Assembly: GCF_035083965.1 (NCBI RefSeq)
Contig: NC_089731.1
Coordinates: 4,751,001-4,815,000 of the forward strand
DNA: 64,000 nucleotides
Reading direction: 5' to 3'
Source: Branchiostoma lanceolatum
Lineage: Eukaryota > Chordata > Leptocardii > Amphioxiformes > Branchiostomatidae
Numbering within the stretch: position 1 is the first letter of the stretch; every line of letters starts with the position of its first letter. Under the pieces are notes generated by a model that saw only the letters and a program-made list of their open reading frames with translations, was not told the DNA's origin and searched no databases. The position numbers were made by a program, and so were the translations under genes. Shown here one piece after another: positions 1-12,370 of this stretch.

Positions 1-2391
1 TGGGGTATTGACTGTCGCCTTGATCTTTTTGGTATCAGCATTGACCAATCTGGTCACAATATCAATATTCACACGTACCACCACGATATTTTCTTTAGAC
101 TAAATTTTGTGTCTTTGATAATAAAGTATATATTTCAAACTCCTTCACATCATTGAAAATTGTAATAAAAAAAGGATTGAGTATTTAAATTGGTAAGGTC
201 CGCAGTAAGTGCCTCTATTCGTGATGTGAATGTTGGTGTGTATCAATGAATGATAAATGAAGTATAGTAATTTTTCTGCTTGTGTCAAATTCGTAATGAA
301 GCAGTGTAAAGAACTGAAGACTGTGATTTGGGACGTTTAATGTCAGGCAACTTGTACATAGCCTGCGTTAATTGTTGAATTGCGCTTCGCTAGTCTAAAC
401 TCTAAAGTGAATGTACGTGACGCCTCCATGCGACTACCAAGAGGCAGCACATGTGCATCGGTATATCAATGTTGACGCTGCAATAAAGAAAAAGCTTAAT
501 GGGTGGCGCTTTTGCGTTCTGTTCACGTTGAAGGAACCAATGAACATGGCAATATTATCTGTATGATACTGTGCTATATTTGCTGAATTCCTGTTTCATT
601 TAGCGTATTCAATGGGCTGGCTAGCATCTACAGGGCTGGCTTACATTCGATAAAACGATCTCTGTAACCTCGTTGAAATTGATAATACTGATCCAATTAA
701 CAGAAATTTGAAAACTTCTACTGAACTTTACGTGTATATCGTTTAAAAGAATGCTTTTTATGGGAATGAGGATACGAAGTGTTAAGACTATCTGCAATAT
801 ACTGTCATAATAATTATCATGATTTGAAATTATATTTCTTCACATAGCGTCGCAATCAGCAGACGACCGTGACAGAAGAGATTACTAAATTGTCATTTAT
901 GAATGTAATATAATCAATTCCTCCATCCCTCCTGCATACAGATCATTGCAAATCAAATTGACCCCGACTCTGCAATGTTATTTTTACCTCTCGTAAGTGC
1001 AGCGCAGAGAGATCTTTCAAGTCTAGTACACTGAGTAACGCAAGCTGATTCTATTTCCCTCTGAATTAATTGTCTTACTTGCGTACCCAATGGACTTAAA
1101 GGCTACAATCCAGTTGACGTCGTAGTGATGGCCTCTCTCTCAAGCAATCGCCATCCACAGTAAATCATGTCAGTTGCTGATAGTATGTCAGTGCCAACCA
1201 GCTCACGAAGGCGCGCAATATCATATGTTTGCTGCAGCTATATTAACATGAATCTATAATACCTTGAAGCATATCACCATTTTTCGATGAACAAAAAGAA
1301 CTGACGAATGAGTCACACAGTGCATCAGAGCTTAAACCTCAGCTGTCTATGTTAATTTTACTTTATATTCGGGCGAGCTTTCAAATGATGGGAAGGGACT
1401 GCACATAACTTTAGTTTCATTGGTCCATACCTATGTCGCAGCCTTACACTGATATGTTATTTTTTGCCTGGGTTTTCTCAACCATTATCGACCTAAATTA
1501 GGCTATTAAGTATTCTGTGTATGTATGCAACAGTTACAGCAATTTGTCCCGGTTCCGATGGGATCCACTTGACAGCTCGAATCACTCGCAACGGTGATGT
1601 TATCGTGGATGTACGGAATTACGATTTACATGTCATCAACTTGCTTATTCGTCTTAATTATAGGTTTTAGAGTAGACACAGTCCATAGGCATGCCGGAAA
1701 GCTTTTACGAGTTAATTGAATACATCGACAATTTTCCCAACGCCAATGAGAACATGTAGCGCAATTTTTTGTAATAAAAAAGGAAAGAAATTGGTTATAT
1801 TTTGATCATAAAGAAATCCTCCGAACACTTCTTTGCTTGTTATACTACATTACGAATAGATTGATGATTATCCTCTTGTTTCTAATGCTTTCTCTTTAGA
1901 AAAAAAATCAATATGAAAGAATATTACCCAGATGTTTTCGCCTCAGTCAAAACAGCTGTTTGGGTACATCGTTTGTCTGAGTTATCGAATGTGTTATCTT
2001 AAGCTGTGTTTGACGTCCGTTTTATTATAGATTTGACCTACATAATGCCGAGTTCGGCACGTTTTGCAGTAAGTGAGCGTGAAACAACTCCCTTGGAAAT
2101 CAGTTACTCAGTTAACTAAAGGGACTGCCCTTAAGATTTATAAATAAATAAATTTCGAAGATGCTGTGATATGAATTATTCATCAGTCTGAGGGTGACTG
2201 ATAATCTATAGGAACCTGTGGAGATTTGATAGGTTTCGGGGGCGGGGCGTGATTTCCTGGCCCTCAAACGTACGTCTTACTTGTGGTAATACGGTGTCTT
2301 CAGGATAATAATCATCAAATTCGCCCTTGCTGCTACCAATACTGAATGTGACAATAATCGTGTATGCTGCACAGCAAGGCATATTATCACA
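1..2391. other. Intergenic, no gene recognised
   Basis: AT-rich sequence upstream of the first receptor gene. I find no ORF with recognisable domains, no tRNA and no clear tandem repeat on either strand. It should hold the promoter of the first receptor gene, but no TATA box or other element stands out near 2392. Confidence 0.5.
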
Positions 2392-4485
2392 ATGACAGGA
2401 AAGGCAGCGCTTTGGTTTGTGGTGTTCCTGGTATCGACCGTGCAGCTTATATACATGCCAGCGGTGGGGGAAACGCATGGAACCCGGAAAATGTGAGTAC
2501 CCTACAATTAAATGTACACATAACAGTTCACTCTATATTGAGACAATAGTGAAACAGCTATTAGATAAAGTTTGAATACCTTTCATAACGTTTATGAGCT
2601 TTATAAATCGTTGTATTTTAGTTGCAGGGTAACCATTTATTGAGTATCTCAGATTTACAGATGGGGCCCTCGTAAGGGGTAACCACTGCTTGGAAACGTA
2701 TCACGTCTGCAAATCTGGTTGCAGCATATGTTTTACACAAGCTCTCGTTGCACAGATACTGATCACCCTTATCTCTCCCGAGACTATGGTGGTAGTCTGG
2801 GGTAATATCCAAGTAGATGTACGGATTCGACTCAAATGCAGTACGTTTGTTTTTGAAACAATTTAGCACATCTCTTTAGTATTGCGATTCACCTTCTTTG
2901 CAAAAAAGGTATAATACCACACAGATGCAGACTCAGCCTCATTCTAACATCCGTTTGAAGATTTTAGTCTGAAAGTTCGTAGCTTGTGCCTAATTTCGCA
3001 CAGTTTCAAACATGGTCTCAACAATATTTTAAGAGACAGAGGAAGAATGATAAGCGAATGTGGGTGTTTGCTCCAGAAAAAACGGTCTTGCTTTATGTAA
3101 AATCAGATGGGACAGTTTTAATGTACATGATGACTGGTTGGCTGCGTCAGGTGGTTGACCAGATTCCAATGCATTTTACCATTTATTGATGTTTGCATCT
3201 TTGATCCGTTCCAGACGAGCGGATGAGGGTGTTGCCCCGAACAGTTCGGACGGTGAAAACAACGCCACGACGTTAAGTTTTATAAAGATTCCAAAAGGCT
3301 ATGACAACAAAACACGACCGTCCGGTCCATCCTGTAAGTAACACCAGAGTAACATTTCCAAACCAGGGCCTGAAAAGGCTGTTTGCGGGAACGACCATAA
3401 AAGTGTATATCACGGAAATATACGTAAGTTGGGCTCATTACTATAATTTCGTTGTGTGTTTTGATATATCATACTTCACGTACCCGCAAACTGCCCGGCT
3501 GGGCCCCGGTCAGAAAATGTTAACCTGGCAGGACGATTTCATTGACGAGATTGACACACATCTACAAGCAAGGAAATATACTGTTATCCATAGCTTGTAA
3601 TTAGCACTCCTAAAAGTTCATCATTCAATGTTTTGTATTAAGTATCAAGGATTGCGGATCATCTAATATCAAGTGTTTGCATTGTAAATCATGATAAGTA
3701 GTCGCAGGTATAAACATACATTTTCTTCGCATTTTCTACAGTGCTTGATGTGGACTGTTCAATATCCGTGATGAAACTTGGTCCGTTTCTGGAAAAGGAA
3801 ATGGTATGGTTTACGTTGCTGTCCTCTTTGGGTCATTTACTGTCTTTTTATACTTCTATATTCATATATGAATATATACATATGCATATGAATATACAGT
3901 TGCACGATATGATTCATACATTTTTATTTTCTGCACTCAGCAATTTGGTCAAATTGGGCCTCAAAAGTCCCCAATTTTTTTCGATCCCGAACCATGTTTA
4001 AGTATGTCCTATCTGCTGCGATTCGAATCGAGCGAGCATTCGATTCGGGGTCACCTAAGGTCATTTGCAAGTACCCACTGAAAAACTGCGCCGACAGGCC
4101 CTTTTTCCTCGGGTGCCTCACATCAAAACAAAAACAGTACTTTACACAAATACAAACCGTTCTCTGGACAATGCATCTTTGCCGACAAAAAGCCGTGGTT
4201 AATTAACATGTAATGAAGCTACTGGCGTCATTTTTGTGTGATCTTAAAACATGTTTTTCTCCATTTACACAGCTATTCCCAATATCTTATTACTTCGCGT
4301 GTAGCTGGACCGACACTCGACTGAAAGTTCCCACTGGCCACAGTTACTCGTACGTCGACGAATCTGCCGGAAGTATCTGGAGACCACAACCTTTTCCTAT
4401 GCCAATGACGGACACAAGTGCTCGAGAGGAATTTGTTGAGCCGCCCTTGGTCATTTCCGGTGGAAAAGTGATAAGCATTAAAAAG

Positions 4486-4540
<55 letters not shown>

Positions 4541-7500
4541 AGTCAATAGTGTAAAAGCATTATAGTGTATTGTCTGTGTGTTTCTTTGTATTACATACCG
4601 AGTAAACCGTCTCTTGGCGCAGGTTTGTGATGAAGAGTGCAAGCTGCATATCCAGACAGATTCATTTGATCTACTCTCAACGGGAAGGACAACTAATCCC
4701 GAAAATAATTTCATCAAGTTGATAGAATATAGGATATAGAAGATTCTGTTTCCACAACCAGGTAATCTCACCTGCTGACGTTTCGGTGTCTGTCAGACAC
4801 CTTCTTCAGAGCTTCTGACTGGAGTACTGCTTTTCACCGCTATAAGTAGCCGATGTAGGTGGTGCTTTTGCGGTGAGAACACTGGGTCCACTGGGACCAC
4901 TGATAATTTAGATAAGAATAGTGGGATCTTTTACGTCCTTGAGGTGTGGCTCTCCTCGAACACGAAACCTTCATTTTAGATAACGTTCTATCCGAGGGAT
5001 GTGCCTAACCGAAGCTTGGTTCTCATTTTCACCCGAGTATTGTGAAGAAATTTGCTATTGTTAGGATTATTGTTGACAGGATCATGGACATCATTTCAAA
5101 TTAGCAGCAAATACTTATCATTGACAGGAACATGGACATGAACAGGACAGTAATATCCTATAAGCATTTGGAAAAATCTTATTTGCAGTTTCTGATCTAT
5201 TTTCTTTACCACGACTGCACTGGCGTTTCCAAAGGTAGCGTGCATAGTCCAGTGGTTAGCGATCTTGCCTCTGGAACTAGAAGCCCCGGGTTCGATCCTG
5301 GCTGTGTCGCTCACCCGACATGCACGCTACCAGAAAGGGTCGCAGTCCTTAGCACGGGACGTTAAGTCGTGGTCCACTGTTCATTGTGCTTGTCGAAAAG
5401 AGCTAGGGGAATTCCCCCGGTACAATGAACCTGTATATAGCGTCTGTCTCTTCTCTCACGACCAGTGGAAGATTAGCTCGTATGTTCCTTGAGTTCATTT
5501 GAGCTAAACTGGTTGGAGATCACTGTCCTTTTCCATGTTTTCTATAGGTTCTCCTTCGACGCACCATGCCGTATGAAACTGCACAGTTACCCACACGACC
5601 AGCAGTTCTGTAACGTGCCCATCATGATGCGTAAGTATCAACGATAGACCATGTGATCATTTATAGACGATGTGAATGACTCTTAGTGCTTATTTTGAAG
5701 AGATGTGTCGCGACAGATTAAAGGTTGTCCGAGAAAGTCACATTCAGGAACAGCTTCATTCGATATTTTCTTCAGCTTTGTCTTCGCCGAGCCTTCTTTA
5801 CGCCAATCTTGCCTTCATGTGGACGTATTGTAATTTGGACCAATTTCTAATACATATAACATTGCTTAACTTTCTTCCAACACAAATGTATACACGGATC
5901 AAATTTTCGACGACCACTGTCGTCTTCTTCAGGACCAATAATGACCAATCACTTCCGAACACGATCTCGCGAGATGTACGTACTAGCACGTGACTTTACT
6001 GGCAGGTGATTTTGCGGATACGTGACGTCAGTATTTGGTCCAAAGTATGTTCGGAAGTGATTGATCATTATTGATCCTGAAGAAGACGACAGTGGTCGTC
6101 GAAAATTTGATCCGTGTATACATTTGTGTTGGAAGAAAATTGTGCATTGTAATATGATTACTACCAACACAGATGAGCTTCCATTACAATTCTTAATACT
6201 AATGTTCCGGTGCATTTGTTCCACTTTCAGGTGGTGGTGTGAAGGCCTCATGGAGCCCCTCTCAATTCTGGCCAGTAAAAGACAGGCCTATCTTAATGAA
6301 CATGCAGGCTGTTCGTTCGGTATTCCGTGTGGATCGTGTGGACTATATCAGCTGGGCTGGCAGCACTCTTGAACAAAGTAAGCATTTGGAAACTTACAAC
6401 TTTTCGTTTGCAGTCAAGAGAATAATGTTTTAAGTGTGAAACTGACTTTTTATATCGTTGTGACAATTACGAACGAAGGAAAAATGTAAATTTCACTACG
6501 GTAGCGAACTAGCTGCGACCTAAATTTGACAAAGAATTTCATAGATAGAATAAAACACATCTTTTTACTCTTTGTGTGTTTTGTAGTCTTTTCAGATGCT
6601 TGCTTTGATAAGCTTGGTTGTCTAAGATACTTCGTTTGTCATCCTATTGCATTACAGAGGCAACGTGCATCTACCAGAAGGGATCATGTGACTTCGCAGA
6701 ATCTGAAGACTGCCAAACGACGAGTATGCGATGTTCCGAAGCGGAGAATTGGCCCAATCCGACATGCATCAAGTGCAACTCTTTCGGAGGAAAGTGTTCG
6801 GAGGACCAACCTTCAGACTGTTCTCAAGTTCTACGGAAAGGTGGGTATTTTTGGTCTTTTTGTATCGCGTTTTGTATGTACCAACCAAAGATGTATCATA
6901 TTTCACTGTCTGGTAGACTTACCAGTTAACTCTTTTCCAATGCAATGATGAACATAAATTATGTTGGCGTCATTTGCAGAAGAGGTTAGCAAAGCTATTT
7001 CGAATGATGATGAAAACAGTGATATATTTCACCCCGCTGAATACTTGATAGAGCTTATATTAGAGGGAGCTTTAAATGTCTTACTTTACCTGTTTTGACG
7101 ATGAAGTTTATCAGTATATCATTTGTAATCAGTATAGTCAGACGATCAAAATGATATATACCAAATGTTTTTGGACATGCAAAATAAAGCTATAGAAGGA
7201 CATCGCTTCAATACACGACGTCAGACTAAAAAGGAAGTATTCTGCAGCATCTTATTGTGTTTACTGGATACTTTTAGTATACATAAAAGGACCCGATTGG
7301 TTCTGACTTTCAAGTTACAATTCATGAACCAAGAACATGCTTTGTTGTACGTTGCTGCAGTGGACGAGCTCGGTACATATTGGACTACGCTGGATTTGAG
7401 GCTTAAGTTGACCCGTCGTCTCGGCTACCACTTTCTGCAGACGTACATCCCGTCAGCCTCTGTGGTCGGCATGTCCTGGGTGTCCTTCTGGATCGACCCG

Positions 7501-8201
7501 TCTTCAGCTCCGGCCAGGACCGGACTGGGAGTGACCACTGTCCTGACTATGGTTACACTGGTATGGATATTCTACTTATCGAAACATTTTTCTGTATTTT
7601 GAAACAGGATGACACTCAGGCTAATCATTTCTGATTATAAATGTTAGATTATTGTGGTTTCATCTGTAACTATTATCAAGTGATACTGAATAAAAATCTA
7701 TGGTAGCCTCATGAAGAATATTTTGAGTTTGTTTCTGGTTGTAACTGGTTTTAAATCATTTGAGAACGTTTGCAATTGAATTTTTCTAGAATTCCATGGT
7801 TTCTGTATCAACTGCGGAAATGAAAACAGCAACAAGCACAAGTTTGTTATTAAATCTATTTTGATGAGGTATTGATTTCCGTGACTAGAATTTTCTGTCG
7901 AATGAAGGATTACATGCATCCCTTCTTCTATCTCCACAACAGAGTGGAAAGGTAGGAGCAGCTCCAGAACTGAACTACATCCGGGCTATCGACGTCTGGA
8001 TGCTGACGTGTAAGCTGTTCGTCATCCTGGCCCTGTTGGAGTACGCCTTCGTCAACTTCGCTGACTCGACTCAGAAGAAAAAGGTGCATTGACTGTGCGG
8101 AGAGAGAATTCATAGTTTTCTTTTTGTATTTCAGTTTAAAGTAAACATGACATAAAATCCGTCTTTATTTCTCTTCTGTCTCTCTCTCTCTGTGATGGTG
8201 C

Positions 8202-8266
<65 letters not shown>

Positions 8267-9190
8267 TGTGTGTGTGTGTGTGTATGGGTGTGTGAGCGTG
8301 TTTGTGTGTGTGTCTGTGTGTCTGTGTGTGTGCGAGAGAGAGCGAGAGAGATGAACAGTGAAAGAGAGTTTGTATGTATATACTTAGGTTCAAACGGTTT
8401 GTTTGTATCCATCTTTGTACGTGTGCAGTAAAAGAAAATCGGATTGTCGTTGTTTTTTGGTTCGCCAGACCGTAGCCAACTGAAGAGGATATTTTGTACA
8501 TGGCTACATATGTTTGTACTATTTTTTTCATAGAAGAACTTTATTGCACGACAATTGTACATGGTACAAGGTATGGCAAGAATTCGTTAACATAACACAA
8601 AGTGGAAGTATAGACTTAACATCATAATTACTAATACAATACAATAAGGACTAGCATAGGTTTTAGATATTGTGTTATAATCATTGATTTAATCATTGGT
8701 TTCAGTATATTTACCTACGTTCGCATTGTGGGGGTTGTTGCATTTGAATATGTACTCAAAGCGGTCTGTAGCATCGAGACTCTTAAAACTTGTACTTGTT
8801 TCGAGAAGTGTGAATAGCTTATGACGTAAAACATAATATCTAGAGCATTCCATGACAAAGTGAAATTCATCTTCAATTTTTATTGGACAAGATGGGCAAA
8901 ACTTTGACCTATATCCTTATGCCTTCGTACTTGTCACACCCTTGCAGGGAGAACAAACGCCTGATGTCGATGTAGAGCAGCAGACAGGGAAGGATCCGGG
9001 ACCAGACCTGTATGACTGTGAAGAAAACGGGAAGATTAAGAAGAAGTCCATGAAGGAAAAGTTCTCCGTCCTGACGCTGACTGTAGAGAAGCTTCCTCGT
9101 AGCGTTGACCATGTGTCACGTGTGCTGTTCCCTGTCGCCTTTTCGGTCTTTGTTTGCGCGTACTTCAGTTCGTACCTTTTAACTGAATAG
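2392..9190 (+). CDS. Cys-loop (pentameric ligand-gated) anion-channel subunit, copy 1
   Basis: Subunit of a plasma-membrane neurotransmitter-gated channel. Ten coding exons read in continuous phase to 496 aa: 2392-2492, 3215-3333, 3742-3803, 4273-4484, 5548-5630, 6231-6377, 6658-6840, 7361-7560, 7943-8083, 8948-9190. The ATG at 2392 gives a signal peptide (hydrophobic [17 protein letters not shown]), so it is preferred over the in-frame-shifted upstream ATG. Seen: YDNKTRP N-terminal motif with an N-glycosylation sequon; the Cys-loop, C172-x13-C186 with YPHDxQ; M1 ([17 protein letters not shown]); PAR before M2 ([13 protein letters not shown]); M3 (IRAIDVWML...LLEYAFVNF); a short M3-M4 loop; M4 near the C-terminus. 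PAR at -2' to 0' is the family signature of anion selectivity; 2'G and 6'T resemble glycine receptors. Exon 7 encodes eight cysteines (C245-C296) where loop C normally lies. The ligand is unknown. A tandem paralogue follows at 10328. AATAAA lies at 9414-9419. Confidence 0.9.
3343..3530. repeat. Degenerate MITE in receptor 1 intron 2
   Basis: Imperfect terminal inverted repeats (CCAGAGTAACATTTCC at the left; the reverse complement of AAATGTTAACCTGG at the right) flank an interior with CCCGGCTGGGCCCCG. It resembles the better preserved element at 15823-16023 and is probably an older member of the same non-autonomous DNA transposon family. It begins only about 10 bp after the exon 2 donor. Confidence 0.45.
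4486..4538. repeat. (GT)n microsatellite at an exon 4 donor
   Basis: About 25 GT dinucleotides start inside the donor site of receptor 1 exon 4 (exon ends 4484, GTAGGT follows). Open frames across it are repeat artefacts. Confidence 0.9.
4745..5060 (-). mobile_element. Penelope-like or related retroelement fragment in receptor 1 intron 4
   Basis: The fragment opens with a hammerhead-like core on the minus strand (4774-4812) and continues into a repeat-like stretch (a GGGATCTTTTACGTCC motif near 4920, ATCCGAGGGATGTGCC near 4990). Hammerhead motifs of this form are known from the terminal repeats of Penelope-like elements; that assignment rests on the ribozyme motif, not on any coding sequence. 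No reverse transcriptase is visible. Confidence 0.45.
4774..4812 (-). ncRNA. Hammerhead ribozyme motif
   Basis: On the minus strand: GCU, then CUGAAGA (4809-4803, fitting CUGANGA), then a stem II hairpin with GGUGUCU pairing to AGACACC, then GAAAC (4784-4780), then GUC and AGC. The AGC after GUC pairs with the GCU before CUGAAGA to start stem I; GUC is a permitted cleavage triplet. Stem III would be the palindrome ACGU, too short to close within one molecule but able to pair between two, as described for dimeric hammerheads of Penelope-like elements. All catalytic-core positions that I can assign are present. Confidence 0.6.
5236..5490 (+). mobile_element. tRNA-derived SINE in receptor 1 intron 4
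   Basis: It has an RNA polymerase III A box (TAGTCCAGTGG, 5245-5255) and B box (GGTTCGATCC, 5289-5298) about 34 bp apart, followed by a non-tRNA body with GGGGAATTCCCCC near 5404. The 3' strand of a tRNA acceptor stem is absent, so this is a SINE head rather than a tRNA gene. Confidence 0.7.
5871..6140. repeat. Fold-back element with ~90-bp arms in receptor 1 intron 5
   Basis: The left arm starts TTTCTTCCAACACAAATGTA and its reverse complement ends the element at about 6140. The arms stay nearly identical through GACGACCACTGTCGTC to the sequence near 5960 and from about 6045, with a roughly 80-bp centre. This is a long-arm fold-back MITE; the overlapping ORFs on both strands here are artefacts of the palindrome. 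Confidence 0.8.
8200..8350. repeat. (GT)n / (GA)n compound microsatellite
   Basis: A long GT tract with interruptions ends in GAGAGAGCGAGAGAG, within receptor 1 intron 9. Long ORFs of alternating Cys-Val or His-Thr here are not genes. Confidence 0.9.
8531..8905 (-). mobile_element. 5'-truncated non-LTR retrotransposon, C-terminal RT tail
   Basis: Read on the minus strand from about 8905 there is an open frame with a cysteine/histidine segment ([20 protein letters not shown]) and [10 protein letters not shown], the C-terminal knuckle typical of CR1/L2/jockey-type LINEs. The frame stops after about 85 codons near 8697. The 3' part ends at a CAATAAAG-type terminus near 8532 that is shared with sequence near 23770. 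It sits inside intron 9 of receptor 1, antisense to the gene. Confidence 0.6.
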
Positions 9191-10327
9191 TAAGCATCAC
9201 CTATCGCATCGAGTTAGACGGTGCAATGCTAATCACGGTCAATCAATGTTCGTATTTACACAAGGAAGAAGAGTTTTCGTGCTCCTCAATGCGCTGTGCA
9301 AATCTTATCTAAACTGCCAATGAAATTATATACTTGCAAAAATATCTATATATGTATATATATCCAATTGATCAAGCTGCTGCATGAACATGGTTGATCC
9401 TTATGCATGCGTAAATAAATATAGAATGATTTTGCAATTTTCGTATGAAAATTATAAATGATGCATTAAAGATATAAAAAATGCAATTGTCGGCGAACGT
9501 GACTTTTTGATGTAAAACTAGTATCTCCTTTCTCTATATGGATCCATTACTATGATTACCCAGATCATATGTCGCTGATACTTATCACAAATGTCACATT
9601 GTGAGATCAAGCAGACAGTAGTATGATGCATGCAAGAGCTTTTAGTGATAGGCTTTCTAGACCTTAAGTTGACATTTTCTGTTCTATTTATGATGAGACC
9701 TTGACTGCAATGTTCATGCAATTTCTTTCGTGACACAATATCCTCAGGCTACATTTGTGGACTAATATAGTCACTCCTTTATTTCTATTGGCCTCAGTCG
9801 ACATAGAAACATGCCACTTTGAAAACATGACTAAAAGCTACAAATAAGACAGTGCCAGTCCCTAGGGTACTCACCAGAATGCAATAACGACTTATTGATT
9901 ATTTTCTATTCAGTCACATTCATCAGTTCGACCTATTACGCGTGGTATGTAGGGCATGTCGAGGAACGACCAGCATCTATTCGCAATTATCTTTACCATC
10001 TTCCTCCAGAGACATGTTTACCTCCGATATTACATGTACAGTCCTTTGATTTAGCATGTCTGTATCGATGTGTACTTCAAAGACAGCATCAAGCAGACTA
10101 GTCCATTTTGCTAGCCCAGTGGCACGGTGTCATAATAACCAGATGAATATGAGAAGACGCCTGGATGAATTATGTATGGTCCTGGGCGAGAATGTTTACC
10201 ATCAACTCTTAAGATGACACATCATCGATCCTCCTGTTGACCCAGATCAGATTTTGATAAACAACTAGCTAGTACCGGTCAGCCTAGCTGTTTGGCGTTC
10301 AGCTGCACATGAGGAAATATAGCCATC
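9191..10327. other. Spacer between the two receptor paralogues
   Basis: It contains the presumed 3' UTR of receptor 1 with AATAAA at 9414-9419 and the upstream region of receptor 2. No other coding exon or RNA gene is recognised. Confidence 0.5.
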
Positions 10328-12054
10328 ATGACTGCAAAGAGAATGTGCCGGAATCTCATGTTTTTCCTGTTGCTTATATATATCGAAGCAACGTCGGGAG
10401 AAACTACGGGAAACCAGAGAAGGTACGTACCGGTATCTGACCTGTTTAATCATTCCTGAGTCTATTTTCGCTGTAGACATATGTGGGAAAGATAACGAGC
10501 TCCGCATAATCATTAGGTAACATTTAACCTCGGGAAAATGAAATCCTATGGTGGACACACTCAACGGGTAAATTATTCTCCCAATAGCCAGGGTAGTTAG
10601 TTTGGTAGAGACTGGCATGCACGCATGTAAGATGGGTATTGGCTTCAATGTCGTTCATATTAGATTCTACCTCTCGTGATAGAGCCTGTACATTTTGTAT
10701 TTGGACGATTACCGAAAAATGAACATTGGAACCGAGTGCAATATGGCAAGCATGCCCATTGCACACGAGCTTCTGGTTTTCTACTATTGTCATCGTGTTT
10801 AGTACAAATGAATGGAACATGATTATTATGTAAAGAGCTCATAAATTCTATGTAGTAAACAGAACTGCGCCGTCCAAACCTTGGGTTCTTGAAACATGAG
10901 TTATTTCGCTGGTATGTCCAAGGACCTCCTCGGTATGTTATGACCCTGGAGGCTCGTCCCGAAGGAAATTACCAATAAGGGTACAGAAGCACGCCGTATC
11001 AGTGGTCGAGCTAAGAATAGAAGTAATCAGAAAGTAACTATGGGAAGCTGTTGCTCACATGTTCATCTATTTATATGTATTGATAATCATACTTCAGTAT
11101 CTTATCATATCCCGTCTTATATTATCTAATTGCAGTGATAATGATGTTGAAGACGGGTTTAGATCGTCGAAGACGAGATATGAGGGACCTTCGGCACTGG
11201 AGCACTTGATAAGTCCGCCTGAGAATTACGATAACGAAACAAGACCTAGTTCTTCTAGTGGGTGTTCACTCAGAAGTAATGAACCATTTGCATTTTCAGT
11301 TTTTGTTTTTCAAATTCAATGAATATATCAAGGAAAATGACAATACATGTATTACTAACATGCATCTTCTTCTCTATTTTACAAAGTTGTAGACGTTGGT
11401 TGTGCCGCGTACATCTCAAGCCTTGGCCCATTTCTGGAAAGGGCGATGGTAAGAACTGGATTTTATTGCAACTTTCCTTGCATCATTTACTACTTAACTT
11501 CAGATTTTTTTCTTATTAGTTTTTTTGTTACCATTTTCGGACCAAAATGTGTACATAAGGCTGTGTACTAGTATGAAACCCCAATGACATAAACTTCATC
11601 ATGGTAGTGCCCTTGACATATACATGAAGGATTTAATTCCTGTTGTTGGCATGCATCAATTCAAAACGATCTAATATAGGATTTTCTATTATTTTCAGAC
11701 ACAAAGTGTATATTTTGGGTTCCTGTTCCCTAATATCATAACAAAATAATATAAAACTTAGCATTAGGATTTATCATGAAAAAACACAATGTTTTTATTA
11801 TACATAAAATCTATTCTTTATTGTTGCAGAAATTCCAAATTACGTTTTACTTGTACTGCCACTGGACCGACTCCAGGCTCAACACTTCCGCTGATCTCGC
11901 GTCCGTGGACGAAACTAAGCGCAGGATTTGGAGGCCACAGGTCATGCCCGATCCGATGTCAACTTCAAAACGTGTAGATAATGTCGACAAGCCGTATGTA
12001 ACTCCCGGAGGACGGGTCATAGACGGTAGAAGGTATGACTCATTTTCGTTGCAT

Positions 12055-12370
12055 ATGTTTGTTTGTTTGTTTGTTTGTTTGTTTGTTTGAACCTTTGTTT
12101 ATTCATGATAAGCTCAAATCGGCACGCATGCCGCTTTTCATTGAGGTCATGAGGGAAGAGGTAAGGGTCAGATACAATATAACAGAGATACACAGTCATT
12201 TGAGTCCTAATAACTCTATCAACATATATCACTAGCTATCTATGGTACAACAATATACAATTGATACAACATACAACATATAGTAGGGCGCAAGCTGGTT
12301 CATAGTCCGTGTCCGTTCGTTTTGTTCATTTCCGTTACTCCAAGAGTCTCTTAAAGGACGTCATCCCGCA
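12055..12370 (-). mobile_element. 5'-truncated LINE 3' end with CAAA tail
   Basis: On the minus strand it starts near 12370 with the last codons of a LINE ORF (SFKRLLE-type end), then a 3' UTR, and ends in (CAAA)n at 12055-12090. The same 3' end occurs at 51868-52207 and, diverged, at 52385-52575. It lies in intron 4 of receptor 2, antisense to the gene. Confidence 0.7.

Noticed and set aside
3924-4206. Opposed ORFs in receptor 1 intron 3
   Set aside because: No domain similarity and the region lies between two clear exons; probably an old repeat.
5236-5310. tRNA gene with A and B boxes
   Set aside because: The acceptor and anticodon stems cannot be closed properly and a non-tRNA tail follows; it fits a SINE head. 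The same applies at 19905, 32455, 34640 and 47520.
5676-6251. Overlapping ORFs of ~100 codons on both strands
   Set aside because: Both fall in the fold-back element and mirror one another.
8131-8562. Long ORFs of alternating Cys-Val (+) and His-Thr (-), also at 4478-4771 and 43625-43846
   Set aside because: They are translations of GT/CA microsatellites and open in several frames at once.
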